NCBI RefSeq assembly: GCF_009371985.2
Contig: NZ_VIKU02000001.1
Location: 868,001-932,000 of the forward strand
Reading direction: 5' to 3'
Source of the DNA: Pelagihabitans pacificus
GTDB lineage: Bacteria; Bacteroidota; Bacteroidia; Flavobacteriales; Flavobacteriaceae
Length of the DNA stretch: 64,000 bases
Both the position numbers and the translations under genes were made by a program. Of this stretch, positions 1 through 9,324 are shown piece after piece. The notes under the pieces are model-generated. The model did not search any database and was not told the origin of the DNA. It was given only the letters and a program-made list of their open reading frames with translations. Each line of letters opens with the position of its first letter. Within the stretch, counting starts at the first letter, position 1.

Positions 1-336
1 AAACGCCCTGCTCCACCACAAGCGCCGCAAGCGGCCATGGCGCCCCTACAACAGGTTGATCAAGTCGAGGAAGCAGAAGAAATGCAAGAAGCGGATGAGA
101 TGGAAGAAATCATCGAATTACCACCCGCTCCGCCAAGTCCGCCATCCCCTTTGGACCATGTAATCGAAATGGCCAAAAAAGGTGCCACCTTCTATTATGA
201 AGGCCAAAAGGTTTCGTCAGATAGGGCCATTGAACTTCTAAAGAATAACAAAAACCTGAACATCGACTCTAGGGGTTCCGGGGGCAAACACCCTGAGGTA
301 AGGATTTCAAAAAATTCCATTTTCATCGAAAACTGA
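1..336 (+). CDS. C-terminal fragment of an M56/BlaR1-type TonB-linked protein (5' partial)
   Basis: The frame is open from the first base, so the gene begins outside the window and only about 111 residues are visible. They are a proline- and alanine-rich linker, an acidic stretch, a second proline-rich segment, and a small C-terminal domain containing MAKKGATFYYEG followed by a DRAIELLKNNKNLNID stretch. I recognise this ending from flavobacterial M56 metallopeptidase/BlaR1-like proteins, where it follows the membrane protease and TonB-like parts. The protease part is not visible, so the family call rests on this tail alone. A second M56-TonB protein lies at 14077-16032. The internal ATG at 37 is not a likely start. 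Confidence 0.6.
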   Translation, partial: KRPAPPQAPQAAMAPLQQVDQVEEAEEMQEADEMEEIIELPPAPPSPPSPLDHVIEMAKKGATFYYEGQKVSSDRAIELLKNNKNLNIDSRGSGGKHPEVRISKNSIFIEN

Positions 337-550
337 ATAAAATCATAAATTATGACCCTAGGCCTTCATTTCGAGGGCTTTTTTTGTAACAAATGGCGCA
401 AGGGAACGTTCTAATACTATGCTATCCTAAGGGTTGTTCCCTTGGGTAGTAGGTTCAACGGGAGTCGAGAACAATCGATTCCCCAACGAGACCATCGCCA
501 TTTTTCATCAATCAACTACTGAAGCTATTTCAGTATCAAACCAGAACACG

Positions 551-1651
551 ATGCTACAAAACTTTTTTATTCTCTGCTCAGGGGCCGATTCATCCATTCT
601 AAAAACCTGTTCCGAAGGGGAACAGAACAAATACGCCGGTATCGGAGCCACGGTGTTCTTTACGGCGGTAATGGCCTTTATCGCCAGTGCCTATGCACTG
701 TATACCGTTTTTGACAACGTGTATACCGCTATATTTTTTGGACTCATCTGGGGTTTATTGATTTTTAATCTAGACCGATTTATTGTCTCCACGATTAAGA
801 AAACAGGTAGCTTCGGAAGCGAATTGCTACAGGCGAGTCCACGAATTCTTTTGGCGGTCATCATCGCCGTGGTCATTTCCAAGCCACTGGAAATGAAGAT
901 TTTTGAAAAGGAAATCAACCAAGTATTGTTGGAGCAAAAAAACGAACTGACCTTGGCCAATAAGGAGCAGCTTGCCCTTCAATATACGCCCCAAGTAGAA
1001 AAACTAAACGGGGATATTGCAGCCCTTAAAGCTGAAATCGCTTCGAAGGAAGCCGAAACCAATGACCTCTATGACACCTATATCTCGGAAGCGGAGGGGA
1101 GGGCTGGCACCATGCTATTGGGAAAGGGTCCCGTATATGCTGAAAAGCGCCAAAAGCACGATGCCTCTTTGGCAGAATTGGCGCAGCTAAAGGAAACCAA
1201 CGCCCAAAAGATTGCCGGAATCGAATCCCAAATCACGGCTCTTAACATTGAATATGCCGAAGTGGTCAAGAACTCCCAGCCTATTATCGACGGTTTCGAC
1301 GGGCTCATGGCCCGTATCAACGCTTTGGGGGAACTGCCCTGGTTTCCCTCCTTTTTTATCTTTCTATTATTTTTGGCAATCGAGACATCGCCCATTATCG
1401 CTAAATTGTTGGCGCCCAAAGGGGAATATGACCTGAAGTTGGAAGACGAGGAAACCGCTATCAAAACTTGGGTGACCCAGAAAGTGAGGGAACGTCAAAA
1501 AATCCTCGTTACCGATACCGAATTGAATGAGAAAATCTACGGCGAAATCGCCGAGGAAGAAGCAGTATACGCATATAAAAAGCAGAAAGCGGAGGAACTC
1601 ATGCGATTACAGGCCGATGCCTTTCACGATATGCAGGTGAAGCGATTGTAA
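551..1651 (+). CDS. DUF4407 domain-containing membrane protein
   Basis: A 366-residue inner-membrane protein of unknown function. I chose the ATG at 551 because the frame upstream opens only with a TTG at 434 and does not look coding. From that start the protein has an N-terminal segment with LCSGADSSILKTC, two closely spaced hydrophobic segments (about residues 28-70), the family-typical NLDRFIVSTIKK stretch, a third hydrophobic segment, a long charged coiled-coil region (about residues 110-250), a fourth membrane segment ending in ETSPIIAKLL, and a charged C-terminal helix. This order matches the DUF4407 family, common in Bacteroidetes and without an assigned function. It ends 34 bases before the convergent glycosidase gene. 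Confidence 0.85.
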   Translation: MLQNFFILCSGADSSILKTCSEGEQNKYAGIGATVFFTAVMAFIASAYALYTVFDNVYTAIFFGLIWGLLIFNLDRFIVSTIKKTGSFGSELLQASPRILLAVIIAVVISKPLEMKIFEKEINQVLLEQKNELTLANKEQLALQYTPQVEKLNGDIAALKAEIASKEAETNDLYDTYISEAEGRAGTMLLGKGPVYAEKRQKHDASLAELAQLKETNAQKIAGIESQITALNIEYAEVVKNSQPIIDGFDGLMARINALGELPWFPSFFIFLLFLAIETSPIIAKLLAPKGEYDLKLEDEETAIKTWVTQKVRERQKILVTDTELNEKIYGEIAEEEAVYAYKKQKAEELMRLQADAFHDMQVKRL

Positions 1652-1685
1652 GTGAAATGATATGTCATCGTTTTGCTTCTCGTCA

Positions 1686-3527
1686 TCATTTTTCCTTGGC
1701 TACCCTTAGCAGTACCACCCAGTCCTTTTTATCGGCTTTCGGCGGAAGTCCCAAGTTTTGCACACTACCACCGGTCAGGGTAGTAAGTGACCCCTGTTGT
1801 AAATCGCCCCCATTTAAAGGATCGAACCACTGCACGGTGAATGTACCCTCGACCGAACTCAAATCGATGCTATATTCTTCATAATCCGGTAGGTATACGG
1901 CATACACTTCCCCTGCTTTCCTGAAACAGTAGGCCTCTTTCGAATTCACAAGCGTGTGTTCGGGCTGCATTTCCCAATACGGCAAATGGTCTTCAAAGAA
2001 TCGCATCGCATAATGGGTCAACTCCCAAAGACGGTCGGTGGTTCTCCAATCTTCGGTATTCAAATCGTTATAGCGATTTCTGGCACCGTAATACCACTCC
2101 ACCCCAGCAGCGCCCGATAATAAAGTGCCCCACAACACATACCTTCGTAGGCTATCATGTTCGGGGTCTATGGCATCAGGAACGGCTCCAGTGTGCCACA
2201 TGCCGATTTCATCCATGGAAATCAACCAACCATGTCCCGCTTCTCGGGACTTCTCTTTCCAAGTTTCCACTACCGCCGCGGCCCCTTCCCTTTTATCGAC
2301 CTGTAGAGAGAGTCCGTCCAAATCCTTAAAACCAACAATTGAATCGAGTACATCGGTACGTGCGGGCTCGTGGGAGTGGGTGTGCAACAAGAGGGGATGA
2401 TCATAGGGGTCTATTTTGGTAAGAAAGCGAATCATGGCCTTTCGTTGTACATCATTCTGGGCAATCGGGGTGAAATCGGCCGGACCGTTCTCTTCCCCTA
2501 AATTAAATTGCAGCGCAAGATGATGCCCGAAACGAGCCATCAATTCGCGCAGATACAATTGTCGAAGCGGACCAGTATCCCCCTCATCGAGCATGGTCTC
2601 GTTCTCGGTTTCCTGCAATACCATATGCAGTAACATTCCTTTGGATTGCATGTGTTGAAATACCATTTCCCATTGCTCCAGTTTGCTCACATCAAACCGG
2701 GTAAAATTGTCGGGGGCTGCGTAGGGCCAAACATCCTTGCCATCGCCCTCGATATTCATCGCCAAGAAGTACACCGCGTTCATTCCCTTGGAAGCCAAAT
2801 AGTTCAACGCGCCGATCAGGCCTTTCCCTTTGCCATTCTGCCAAGTAGGGTCTCCCTCCTGCCAATCGTTTAAGTGCGGGGTATACGAATGAATGGTATC
2901 ATTGGTGCTTGCTTCCCCCTCGGAATTGGAGGTCTGCATCCGATACGTACCATCAAAGTCCTCGTAAGCCAATAGGTTTTCGGGACTATCGGCGCCTCCC
3001 TTGATCCAGTAGTCGCCGGTATCGCCAAAACGAAAGTATCCGTTAGACACTCTTAATCGTCCCTTGGAACGAAAGTCCGGGGCTTGTTTGTCCGAGGGTA
3101 CCACTAAAAAGGCTCCATCGGCATCGGTGATGTCAATTGTATTTCCTGTTTCCGAGTCTTCCTTAAGCGCGATCGAGTCTCCTTGTTGCAGCACGGCATG
3201 ATACGACCACTCCCCCAACCTATCCGGAGTGAACCGTACCCGCCAGATGTTTCCAGAATCCGCACTTGTTTCGGCCGCATTGCCATCGGCGGCATAGAAG
3301 CCTTGAATCGTATAATTCGTATCGGCATGTTTGAATTCAACTTGTAAGCGATAGTTTAGAAACGGATTCTCCGCAGCTTTTTCAGAAGTCTCCGGTCCTT
3401 CAAAATCGAGGGTGACCGTATGCCATTGGTGATGTTCCGGTAACGAAATCTCTTTTTGTTCTTCGGCACAGGCCCCAAAAAAGAGCGCCACGATTAGATA
3501 GTAGGTAAACAATCGAAAATTTTTCAA
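1686..3527 (-). CDS. DUF5060-containing glycoside hydrolase-like lipoprotein
   Basis: A 613-residue predicted lipoprotein: a short hydrophobic leader ends in LFFGAC, a plausible lipobox, with Cys at about residue 20. The N-terminal part (about residues 30-140) carries DUF5060 landmarks: HQWHTVTLDFEGPE, NPFLNYRL, GFYAADGNAAETSA and RVRFTPDRLGEWSY. It is followed by a TIM-barrel-like region containing LQFNLGEENG, whose Glu is a candidate catalytic residue, and a C-terminal beta-rich domain. Family knowledge points to surface or periplasmic cleavage of a plant or algal polysaccharide, but the substrate cannot be read from sequence. It stands alone, with no SusC/SusD pair or other glycosidase beside it, and is convergent with DUF4407. 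Confidence 0.8.
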   Translation of the reverse strand: MKNFRLFTYYLIVALFFGACAEEQKEISLPEHHQWHTVTLDFEGPETSEKAAENPFLNYRLQVEFKHADTNYTIQGFYAADGNAAETSADSGNIWRVRFTPDRLGEWSYHAVLQQGDSIALKEDSETGNTIDITDADGAFLVVPSDKQAPDFRSKGRLRVSNGYFRFGDTGDYWIKGGADSPENLLAYEDFDGTYRMQTSNSEGEASTNDTIHSYTPHLNDWQEGDPTWQNGKGKGLIGALNYLASKGMNAVYFLAMNIEGDGKDVWPYAAPDNFTRFDVSKLEQWEMVFQHMQSKGMLLHMVLQETENETMLDEGDTGPLRQLYLRELMARFGHHLALQFNLGEENGPADFTPIAQNDVQRKAMIRFLTKIDPYDHPLLLHTHSHEPARTDVLDSIVGFKDLDGLSLQVDKREGAAAVVETWKEKSREAGHGWLISMDEIGMWHTGAVPDAIDPEHDSLRRYVLWGTLLSGAAGVEWYYGARNRYNDLNTEDWRTTDRLWELTHYAMRFFEDHLPYWEMQPEHTLVNSKEAYCFRKAGEVYAVYLPDYEEYSIDLSSVEGTFTVQWFDPLNGGDLQQGSLTTLTGGSVQNLGLPPKADKKDWVVLLRVAKEK

Positions 3528-3730
3528 GATATATCGGTTTTAGATGGTTTTATGGTAAACGACCTCGGGGCCTCCGTCTGCAGTCCGCGTGTCACCATAG
3601 CTTTAGCGGAGGCACAAATGGCTAGGTGAAGGCGTGACAGCCCACGAGGCACTCAAAGCAATCAACATAGGTTTCTACGCAAGCCTGCCCGAACACCTTT
3701 CGTAGGGGTGTCGGAGCATTCAAATCTCGA

Positions 3731-4339
3731 TCATCGAGCAAAAAAACTGACAACGCATACCCAAGAAAGGACACTCGCTTCAATAATTCGTTGGTATATC
3801 CCCTTAAAAGGTCCGTTCGCATCCCCGAATAAAAATACAACAAAAGTCAATGCAACAACCCCTGCGCCTAAGGAGAACCTGGACATGTACCTATATGAAA
3901 CTTCTTTTCGAAGTCCAAAACCCACCGCCAGCATACAAAAAGGTACGGTCGAATAGGTCAGTGTCCCTGAAAGGTTGTGCACGAATTGGGATAGACTTGG
4001 ACTTTCCCCATTGGGCACACATCCGATATCACAGGGAAAAATGCCCGTAATGATGGTCCCCAAACCGTAGAAAATGGCAAATAGGACAAACGCTATTTTT
4101 ACACTTTTCGATTTCACATACACCCTGGCGGATAGAAATCCAAAAAACGCCAAAAGCATTCCACTGATGATAAAAGCATATTGCAGATACGCGGCGTTTG
4201 GCATGCCGGTAGCATAGCTCTCACTTATATATTGTTCCAGTTGGCTGTAGCCTTCGATTTGCAATCCGCCAAAAACGGAAGCAACAGCAAAAATGAAAGC
4301 ACCGGACAGCCCGAAAACAAAAGTGACTTTTTTGATCAT
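3731..4339 (-). CDS. DUF998 family membrane protein
   Basis: About 202 residues with six or so hydrophobic segments spread over the whole length. The motif TGIFPCDIGCVP between membrane segments, followed by HNLSG, is typical of DUF998 proteins, whose function is unknown. A longer frame begins with TTG at 4372 and would overlap the upstream gene. The ATG at 4339 (MIKKVTFVFG) gives a proper first membrane helix and leaves 8 bases to the upstream stop codon, so I prefer it. It probably shares a transcript with the YdjM-like hydrolase upstream. Confidence 0.75.
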   Translation of the reverse strand: MIKKVTFVFGLSGAFIFAVASVFGGLQIEGYSQLEQYISESYATGMPNAAYLQYAFIISGMLLAFFGFLSARVYVKSKSVKIAFVLFAIFYGLGTIITGIFPCDIGCVPNGESPSLSQFVHNLSGTLTYSTVPFCMLAVGFGLRKEVSYRYMSRFSLGAGVVALTFVVFLFGDANGPFKGIYQRIIEASVLSWVCVVSFFAR

Positions 4340-4347
4340 ATTGTACC

Positions 4348-5349
4348 TTAATTTCCCCACATTCGTATCCAAAGTGCCGATAGCAAACGGTTGGTATCGG
4401 TCTTGAATTTCGGCGTCTCCCGAATCTTCAATCCAGCCTTCGTTTGTTCTAGTTCGTAACTAAAAGCAAAGCGGGTTTCGGTCGGGTCGAGACTGAGTAA
4501 CCCGAACCGGAGGTCGTTCAGATAGCGTTGGTCTTCCTGTTGATTAATGGTATACCAGCCCTCGGTTACTTCAATGAGTCGACTTACTTTGTCGTTATTT
4601 TTCAGGTCACCCAGTAACTGATGATTTTTTGAATAGGCGGTAAACTGAATCTCCCTTGAATCAAAAAAGGAATAATTACCTATCAAATAGGCGTCTCCCA
4701 CGTCGACATTGGCTGTCCAAAGTATCGTATTGAACGGGGTTGGCCGTGTATCGATTTGCGCATACGCAATACGTTGTGATTCTAGGCTATCTATAAATCT
4801 CGAATGGGCAAAACCCTTTAAGGCCAGTGTCAATATCAAATAGGAACTACTGATCAGCAGTCCCAACCGGTTGTACTTTTTCCTTAGGGGAGCGGTTCGC
4901 TTTTGTCGCATCGTCGATATAAGAAAAATCAAAAACGGAATCGTATACAGCGGATCGATCACAAAAATGTTCTGAAAAGCAAGTCGGGTATCAAAAGGCC
5001 AAAAAAGTTGGGTGCCCCAGGTCGTAAAGGTATCGAGAATGGGATGGGTGAAAAGCCCCCAAAAGAAGAGCCATGACCATTCCTTCCATGAAGCCTCCCC
5101 CTTTTTTTCGAGCTTCCAAACCAACCAACCAAAAATAGGGGCAAACCCGATACTAAAGACGATGGAGTGGCTAAAACCCCGATGCCATTCAATAGCGGTC
5201 ACCGTATCGGTAAAATACTTCATTAAAACGTCGAGGTCGGGAATGGTCCCGGCAATAGCACCGTAGAGCATTGCCTTGTTACCCACTTTTTTACCCAACA
5301 CCGCTTCGCCTACCGAGGCACCTAATACAATTTGTGTCAGTGAATCCAT
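4348..5349 (-). CDS. YdjM/DUF457-type membrane-bound metal-dependent hydrolase
   Basis: A 333-residue protein starting MDSLTQIVLGASVGEAVLG, the standard opening of the YdjM/YfhO-like (DUF457) family. Metal-ligand candidates are conserved in order: PDLDVL, EWHRGFSHS and THPILDTFTTWGTQLFWPF. Four or five hydrophobic segments cover the first 170 residues, and a polar C-terminal domain of about 150 residues follows. The family is annotated as an inner-membrane metal-dependent hydrolase, but its substrate is not established. The start is an ATG, 15 bases downstream of the MutS-like gene, which suggests one transcript running from 7137 through the DUF998 gene. Confidence 0.85.
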   Translation of the reverse strand: MDSLTQIVLGASVGEAVLGKKVGNKAMLYGAIAGTIPDLDVLMKYFTDTVTAIEWHRGFSHSIVFSIGFAPIFGWLVWKLEKKGEASWKEWSWLFFWGLFTHPILDTFTTWGTQLFWPFDTRLAFQNIFVIDPLYTIPFLIFLISTMRQKRTAPLRKKYNRLGLLISSSYLILTLALKGFAHSRFIDSLESQRIAYAQIDTRPTPFNTILWTANVDVGDAYLIGNYSFFDSREIQFTAYSKNHQLLGDLKNNDKVSRLIEVTEGWYTINQQEDQRYLNDLRFGLLSLDPTETRFAFSYELEQTKAGLKIRETPKFKTDTNRLLSALWIRMWGN

Positions 5350-5364
5350 TTGTTACGTTCAATT

Positions 5365-7137
5365 TCATTCCACGACCCCCATCTTTTTCAGCAAAAACGA
5401 AGCGTTCATGTTCTGGCAAACACCTTGCTTTATGTGGTAGTCAAAATGTAATTCGTTATTGACTATTTCCGCATCAAAATAGTAATTCTTTACTTGCGGT
5501 AGTTTCTTGGCTACTTCACACAAACTCAAATCATGGGTGGCAATGATACCGGTAGACCTTGAGCGTACCAAGCGTTCTACAAATTTACGCGAACCCTTGG
5601 CCTTATCAGTACTGTTCGTACCCTTTAAAATTTCATCAAGCACGATAAAATAACGGTCGTTCTGAATCTCGTCAACGATAAATCTCAACCGTTTTAATTC
5701 CGAGAAAAAATACGACTCTTCGTCGGTTAAGGAATCTGTTGTCCGCATACTTGTAATCAATTTGACAGGTTGGTATTCCGCCGAATCCGCACAAACCGGC
5801 AAGCCTATATTCCCCATAAGAATGAGTAAGGAAACCGTTCTCAAAAAAGTACTTTTCCCGGCCATATTGGCTCCTGTGATAATCAAAAAAGCTTGATCAT
5901 CGATTTGAAAATCGTTTAAAACATTCTTCTTCGGATCTAAGAGCGGATGCCCTGCACCTTTCACCTTCAGTACTTCCTTTTCATCGGTCAATCGAGGAAA
6001 TTGATAGTTGGGATGGTTAAAGGCGAAATTCCCCAAACTATTGTAGGCATCGAAAAAAGCGATGGTATCGAACCATTCCTCTACAGAATTCCCATAGGTT
6101 TGAATCCATTGCTCCGTTTGATAGGCATAGGTAAGTGCCCTTAAAAAATAGCCGTTCGCCAAAATTAGATAGAATACATTGTTGTTCTTATCCAAGCCGT
6201 TGAGGAGCCTTGAAAACTGTTGGATGAGGGTTGAGGTTTTTTCTCCTTCACGCATCACCGACCGTCTCTGTTCTGACAGAAACTGGGCTTCAAATTCGTG
6301 GTTTTCAATCAATTGAATCAATTGATTGTATTGAGTGAAGGTGCCATGGGCCTTCGAAGCATTGACTCCGAGCTTCGTAATTTTCCTGGTGTAAATCGAT
6401 GACATCCCAAGCCCTGTGAACACCCATAAAAAAGGAACCAATCCCGGCAGAATACCCAAAAAGTACAATGTTAAAAACAATAGCGAGGCCCCGGAGAAAA
6501 GCCATGGTAGCCAACGCATCGCTTTCGGAACAAAGGGGGTATAATGGGTCAACCATTGATGAATGACATCCACCCCGGTTTCAGCTTTGGTCAGGGAGGC
6601 GATGGCCGAAAACTCCTGACGCCATTCGGGTATTTTTGACAGCGCTTTTACCGCTTCTTGTTTTTGCAAAATGTCCTCAATCGAATTCTCCAAAAACAGT
6701 TGCGCCAAGGTCTCGCTACCTTGTTGCAATGCCGTTCGGTTAACATATTGGTAAAAAGATCCCCTTCCGAACAAATCGATGTCCTGACTAAAATAGTGCG
6801 TCGGGTCCTTAAACTGGTTTCCTTCCGGCCGATGGTAAAAATCACGGTTAAGCATCCGAATTTCGTTTTCATTACTATCCAAAAGCGCCTTTAAGGTATC
6901 TCTTTTTCGTTCCAGATCGGTATGTCTTGAAACCAAAAACAAAAACAGTGCAATCGCCAACAAAACAATTGCTACGACGGCTTTCGCATTCCAAAAAACC
7001 AAATAGCTTCCGATTACGGCACCCACGAAAACCATCAATCGCAGCATGCTGGAAACAAAGAGCCTTTTTTTTACGGCGGACAGGGCCTGGGTATGTTTCC
7101 GTATTTGATTTTGGTAGAAATGAAGGGGTTCATTCAT
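5365..7137 (-). CDS. MutS-like ATPase with N-terminal membrane segments
   Basis: A 590-residue protein with the MutS core ATPase domain at its C terminus. Walker A TGANMAGKST lies at about residues 421-430, the following SMRTTDSLTDEESYFF matches the MutS signature region, Walker B FIVLDEI lies at about 497-503, and IIATHDLSL is the later conserved His region. There is no N-terminal mismatch-recognition domain. Instead there are two hydrophobic segments at about 33-70 and two more at about 209-248, so the protein is probably membrane-anchored. Such shortened MutS-related proteins are frequent in Bacteroidetes and have no firmly assigned role. A function in classical mismatch repair is unlikely. 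Confidence 0.85.
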   Translation of the reverse strand: MNEPLHFYQNQIRKHTQALSAVKKRLFVSSMLRLMVFVGAVIGSYLVFWNAKAVVAIVLLAIALFLFLVSRHTDLERKRDTLKALLDSNENEIRMLNRDFYHRPEGNQFKDPTHYFSQDIDLFGRGSFYQYVNRTALQQGSETLAQLFLENSIEDILQKQEAVKALSKIPEWRQEFSAIASLTKAETGVDVIHQWLTHYTPFVPKAMRWLPWLFSGASLLFLTLYFLGILPGLVPFLWVFTGLGMSSIYTRKITKLGVNASKAHGTFTQYNQLIQLIENHEFEAQFLSEQRRSVMREGEKTSTLIQQFSRLLNGLDKNNNVFYLILANGYFLRALTYAYQTEQWIQTYGNSVEEWFDTIAFFDAYNSLGNFAFNHPNYQFPRLTDEKEVLKVKGAGHPLLDPKKNVLNDFQIDDQAFLIITGANMAGKSTFLRTVSLLILMGNIGLPVCADSAEYQPVKLITSMRTTDSLTDEESYFFSELKRLRFIVDEIQNDRYFIVLDEILKGTNSTDKAKGSRKFVERLVRSRSTGIIATHDLSLCEVAKKLPQVKNYYFDAEIVNNELHFDYHIKQGVCQNMNASFLLKKMGVVE

Positions 7138-7182
7138 GGTAGGCCTAAAGACTTATTTGGGGTCAAAGATACATTTTCTACC

Positions 7183-7656
7183 TTAGCTTCTTACCGCTGA
7201 ATCGATTAGGGCTATCTGCCCCAAATGATAGATATCGTGTTGCGCAATACTGTTGAGTACGGGGCCAAAATCGTATTGCTTTCCCGGCACTTCGGTTTCC
7301 AAAATCGGGTCGGTAGAACGGCCCAGTACTGCCAACAAGTCATCTTGGGTTTGAATGAGTTCCTGTTTCAGTTGCTCCCACTCCCCTTGGTTCTTGATGT
7401 GAACATCGGACCAGTCGTTCGGACCGTCGATTACGAGATCGTAGGTAGCATCTCCCTGTAACTTTTTTAACACAAAGATGCGCCAATTGATGATATGTCG
7501 AAGCAGGGTGGCAATAGACCGTACGCCAGAGGGTCGGTGATTTACATGTTGCCAATCGATGCTGTTCAACTTTTTCATCACCGAGTCCCCGTACCAAGGT
7601 TTTCCATCAAAGCACTCCTTCAAATTATCTATAATGGTCTTTAAGCGACTTTCCAT
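7183..7656 (-). CDS. DinB-family protein
   Basis: A 157-residue four-helix-bundle protein. The DinB-type metal-binding histidines are seen in LLRHIINW (about residues 48-55) and in the C-terminal AQHDIYHLGQI (about 138-148), the usual spacing for this family. DinB-like proteins often act as metal-dependent thiol transferases or are of unknown function; nothing here identifies a substrate. It lies 8 bases downstream of the MmcQ/YjbR gene on the same strand, so the two are likely co-transcribed. Confidence 0.8.
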   Translation of the reverse strand: MESRLKTIIDNLKECFDGKPWYGDSVMKKLNSIDWQHVNHRPSGVRSIATLLRHIINWRIFVLKKLQGDATYDLVIDGPNDWSDVHIKNQGEWEQLKQELIQTQDDLLAVLGRSTDPILETEVPGKQYDFGPVLNSIAQHDIYHLGQIALIDSAVRS

Positions 7657-7664
7657 ATCGTAAT

Positions 7665-8021
7665 TTACAGGCTATCAAATTCGGCCCTAAGCTTTTTGGG
7701 GAATTTTGCGACTACCAGTTCAAAAGAGTGATCAATCAGCCCGCTCACCAATTTTGGGGGAAGCTGTTCCAGGAACAACGTATTCCAATGTGTTTTGCTC
7801 ATATGATAGCCCGGGCTGATGGCCCCATCGTATTCCTCCCTCAATTCAATGGCCCTTTCGGGATCACATTTCAAGTTGGCCTGTGATGGTAGGCGCTCCA
7901 AAGGAACCAATGCGAACATTTTGCCCATTACCTTAAAGACCAAGGTGTGTTCATCGAATGGAAATTCTTCGGTGACGCCCTTTTTCGCTAAACAGTACTC
8001 GCGGAATGCTTCGATATTCAT
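7665..8021 (-). CDS. MmcQ/YjbR family protein
   Basis: A 118-residue protein with the compact MmcQ/YjbR fold signatures: FPFDEHTLVFKVMGKMFAL near the N terminus, LKCDPERAIELREEY in the middle, and GYHMSKTHWNTLFL followed by a C-terminal helix containing DHSFELV. The family has a CyaY-like fold and is usually called DNA-binding, although the biochemical evidence is thin. Length and domain layout are normal. It starts at the ATG at 8021 and is followed closely by the DinB-family gene. Confidence 0.85.
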   Translation of the reverse strand: MNIEAFREYCLAKKGVTEEFPFDEHTLVFKVMGKMFALVPLERLPSQANLKCDPERAIELREEYDGAISPGYHMSKTHWNTLFLEQLPPKLVSGLIDHSFELVVAKFPKKLRAEFDSL

Positions 8022-8202
8022 GGTCTACGCTCCTAAATCCTGTCCTACATGGGTAGAGAGGACCTTACTTTATTGTTATTTTAAATGGCCCCCTAAGTAA
8101 TCAAACCCCCGACAAGCCGAGCAGCGTTTAAATCTAGATGATCGTGTGAACAATACACTGGTCAGACCAACTGGCGGCTCTCATTCGGAATTATCCACAA
8201 AA

Positions 8203-8598
8203 TCACAAGCCCATCGAATCGTACACGATGACTTTAGTCCATAATTTGCTCGACTCCTCGACGAACAATTTGTGCGGTGCCTCGTCCTGATATTTTTGTT
8301 GTGCCTCGGCAGAATCGAAGGTTACGATCAGCGAATAGGTGAACGAGCCATCGACCACATCCCGACTTGCCCTGGGAGGGGTGCCGATAAACTTGGTTTT
8401 TGCATAAGCCGAATTGTCCAGAAAATTCTGTAATGAGGTTACAAAAGCAGTGCGGTCCGCTTCGCTATCGGGGTTTTTTAACCAAAAGTAAACGGTATGT
8501 ACAAAATTGGCATCGAATTCTTTCATAGTGTTTTCAGTTTGGCCATGACCATAAATGGCTAAAGTTAGCAATAGAAATACAATGGCGATTTTTTTCAT
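8203..8598 (-). CDS. Secreted Dabb (stress-responsive A/B barrel) domain protein
   Basis: A 131-residue protein with an N-terminal signal peptide (MKKIAIVFLLLTLAIYGHGQ), so it is likely periplasmic. The remainder is one Dabb domain: FVHTVYFWLKNPDSEADRTAF, then GTPPRASRDVVDGSFTYSLIVTFDSAEAQQKY (two fragments of one continuous region) and HKLFVEE. Dabb domains form small dimeric alpha/beta barrels and their roles vary; no catalytic residue can be assigned. It lies 18 bases downstream of the DUF4230 gene and may be the last gene of that transcript. Confidence 0.85.
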   Translation of the reverse strand: MKKIAIVFLLLTLAIYGHGQTENTMKEFDANFVHTVYFWLKNPDSEADRTAFVTSLQNFLDNSAYAKTKFIGTPPRASRDVVDGSFTYSLIVTFDSAEAQQKYQDEAPHKLFVEESSKLWTKVIVYDSMGL

Positions 8599-8616
8599 GA
8601 TCTTATTGATAAAGTA

Positions 8617-9288
8617 CTATTTACTGGATCGTTCGGATGCTTCGTTTTTTGATTCCAACAAGGCATTGCCTTTTGGGAGCTTGTCAATTTTACTTCCTAT
8701 CTCCAAAGCGGAATAATCCAACTTCCAACCGATGGTCTCCGCTAGGTTTTCAATTAAAAGAATGGTATCCAAGGCTTCCTTTCTGGCCATTTCCATCAAT
8801 CCGCTTTGGGGTATTTTTTCCCGAATATGGTGTTTGGCTTCTTGGTTCAGCACATTCAAGTCATTCGGTGTAAACGAATTGAACATACCATTTTTGATGT
8901 CATAGAATTCCAGCTCGGGCTCTATCGACAGTATCTCGGGTTGGGGAAAATCCGTAAGCGTCACTTTTTTATTTTCCACATCGGACTTCATCGCGATCTT
9001 TGATAGGTCATAGCCAATATGGGCCTTGGCGTTGATGACGATGAGCGCTTTTTTCTTACTACTGATCATACTTAGGAACCGTTGCTTGGTATTCTCGTAC
9101 GTATAGATTTCGGCAAACTCCCCTTCCACGGAAATCAATTTGCAGACACTCTTGATTTTTTCCAATAAAACGGTCGATTGGTGCTTGGTCACTTCCCTTC
9201 CCTGCTTTTTTCGAAAAAAGGAATAGACCCAATAGGTGACGATGGCACCCAAAGCGAGTCCTAGTAAAGAATCCAACACATTATCCAT
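8617..9288 (-). CDS. DUF4230 domain-containing membrane-anchored protein
   Basis: A 223-residue protein with a single N-terminal membrane anchor (LLGLALGAIVTYWVYSFF) and a DUF4230 domain over the rest. Supporting stretches are ISVEGEFAEIYTYEN, ALIVINAKAHIGYDLSKI and KHHIREKIPQSGLMEMARKE. The family is widespread in Bacteroidetes and Firmicutes, and no function is known. The last 40 residues are polar and probably disordered. It lies 36 bases after the cyclase-family gene on the same strand. Confidence 0.85.
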   Translation of the reverse strand: MDNVLDSLLGLALGAIVTYWVYSFFRKKQGREVTKHQSTVLLEKIKSVCKLISVEGEFAEIYTYENTKQRFLSMISSKKKALIVINAKAHIGYDLSKIAMKSDVENKKVTLTDFPQPEILSIEPELEFYDIKNGMFNSFTPNDLNVLNQEAKHHIREKIPQSGLMEMARKEALDTILLIENLAETIGWKLDYSALEIGSKIDKLPKGNALLESKNEASERSSK

Positions 9289-9324
9289 TCGATAAATATA
9301 AGAAGATTAGCACAGTACCGAAGG

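Noticed and set aside
355-385. Possible terminator after the first gene (ccct...aggg then a T run)
   Set aside because: The stem has only four pairs around a long loop, which is too weak to call.
434-550. Upstream extension of the DUF4407 frame from a TTG
   Set aside because: The extra 39 residues do not resemble the family. The ATG at 551 begins the conserved part.
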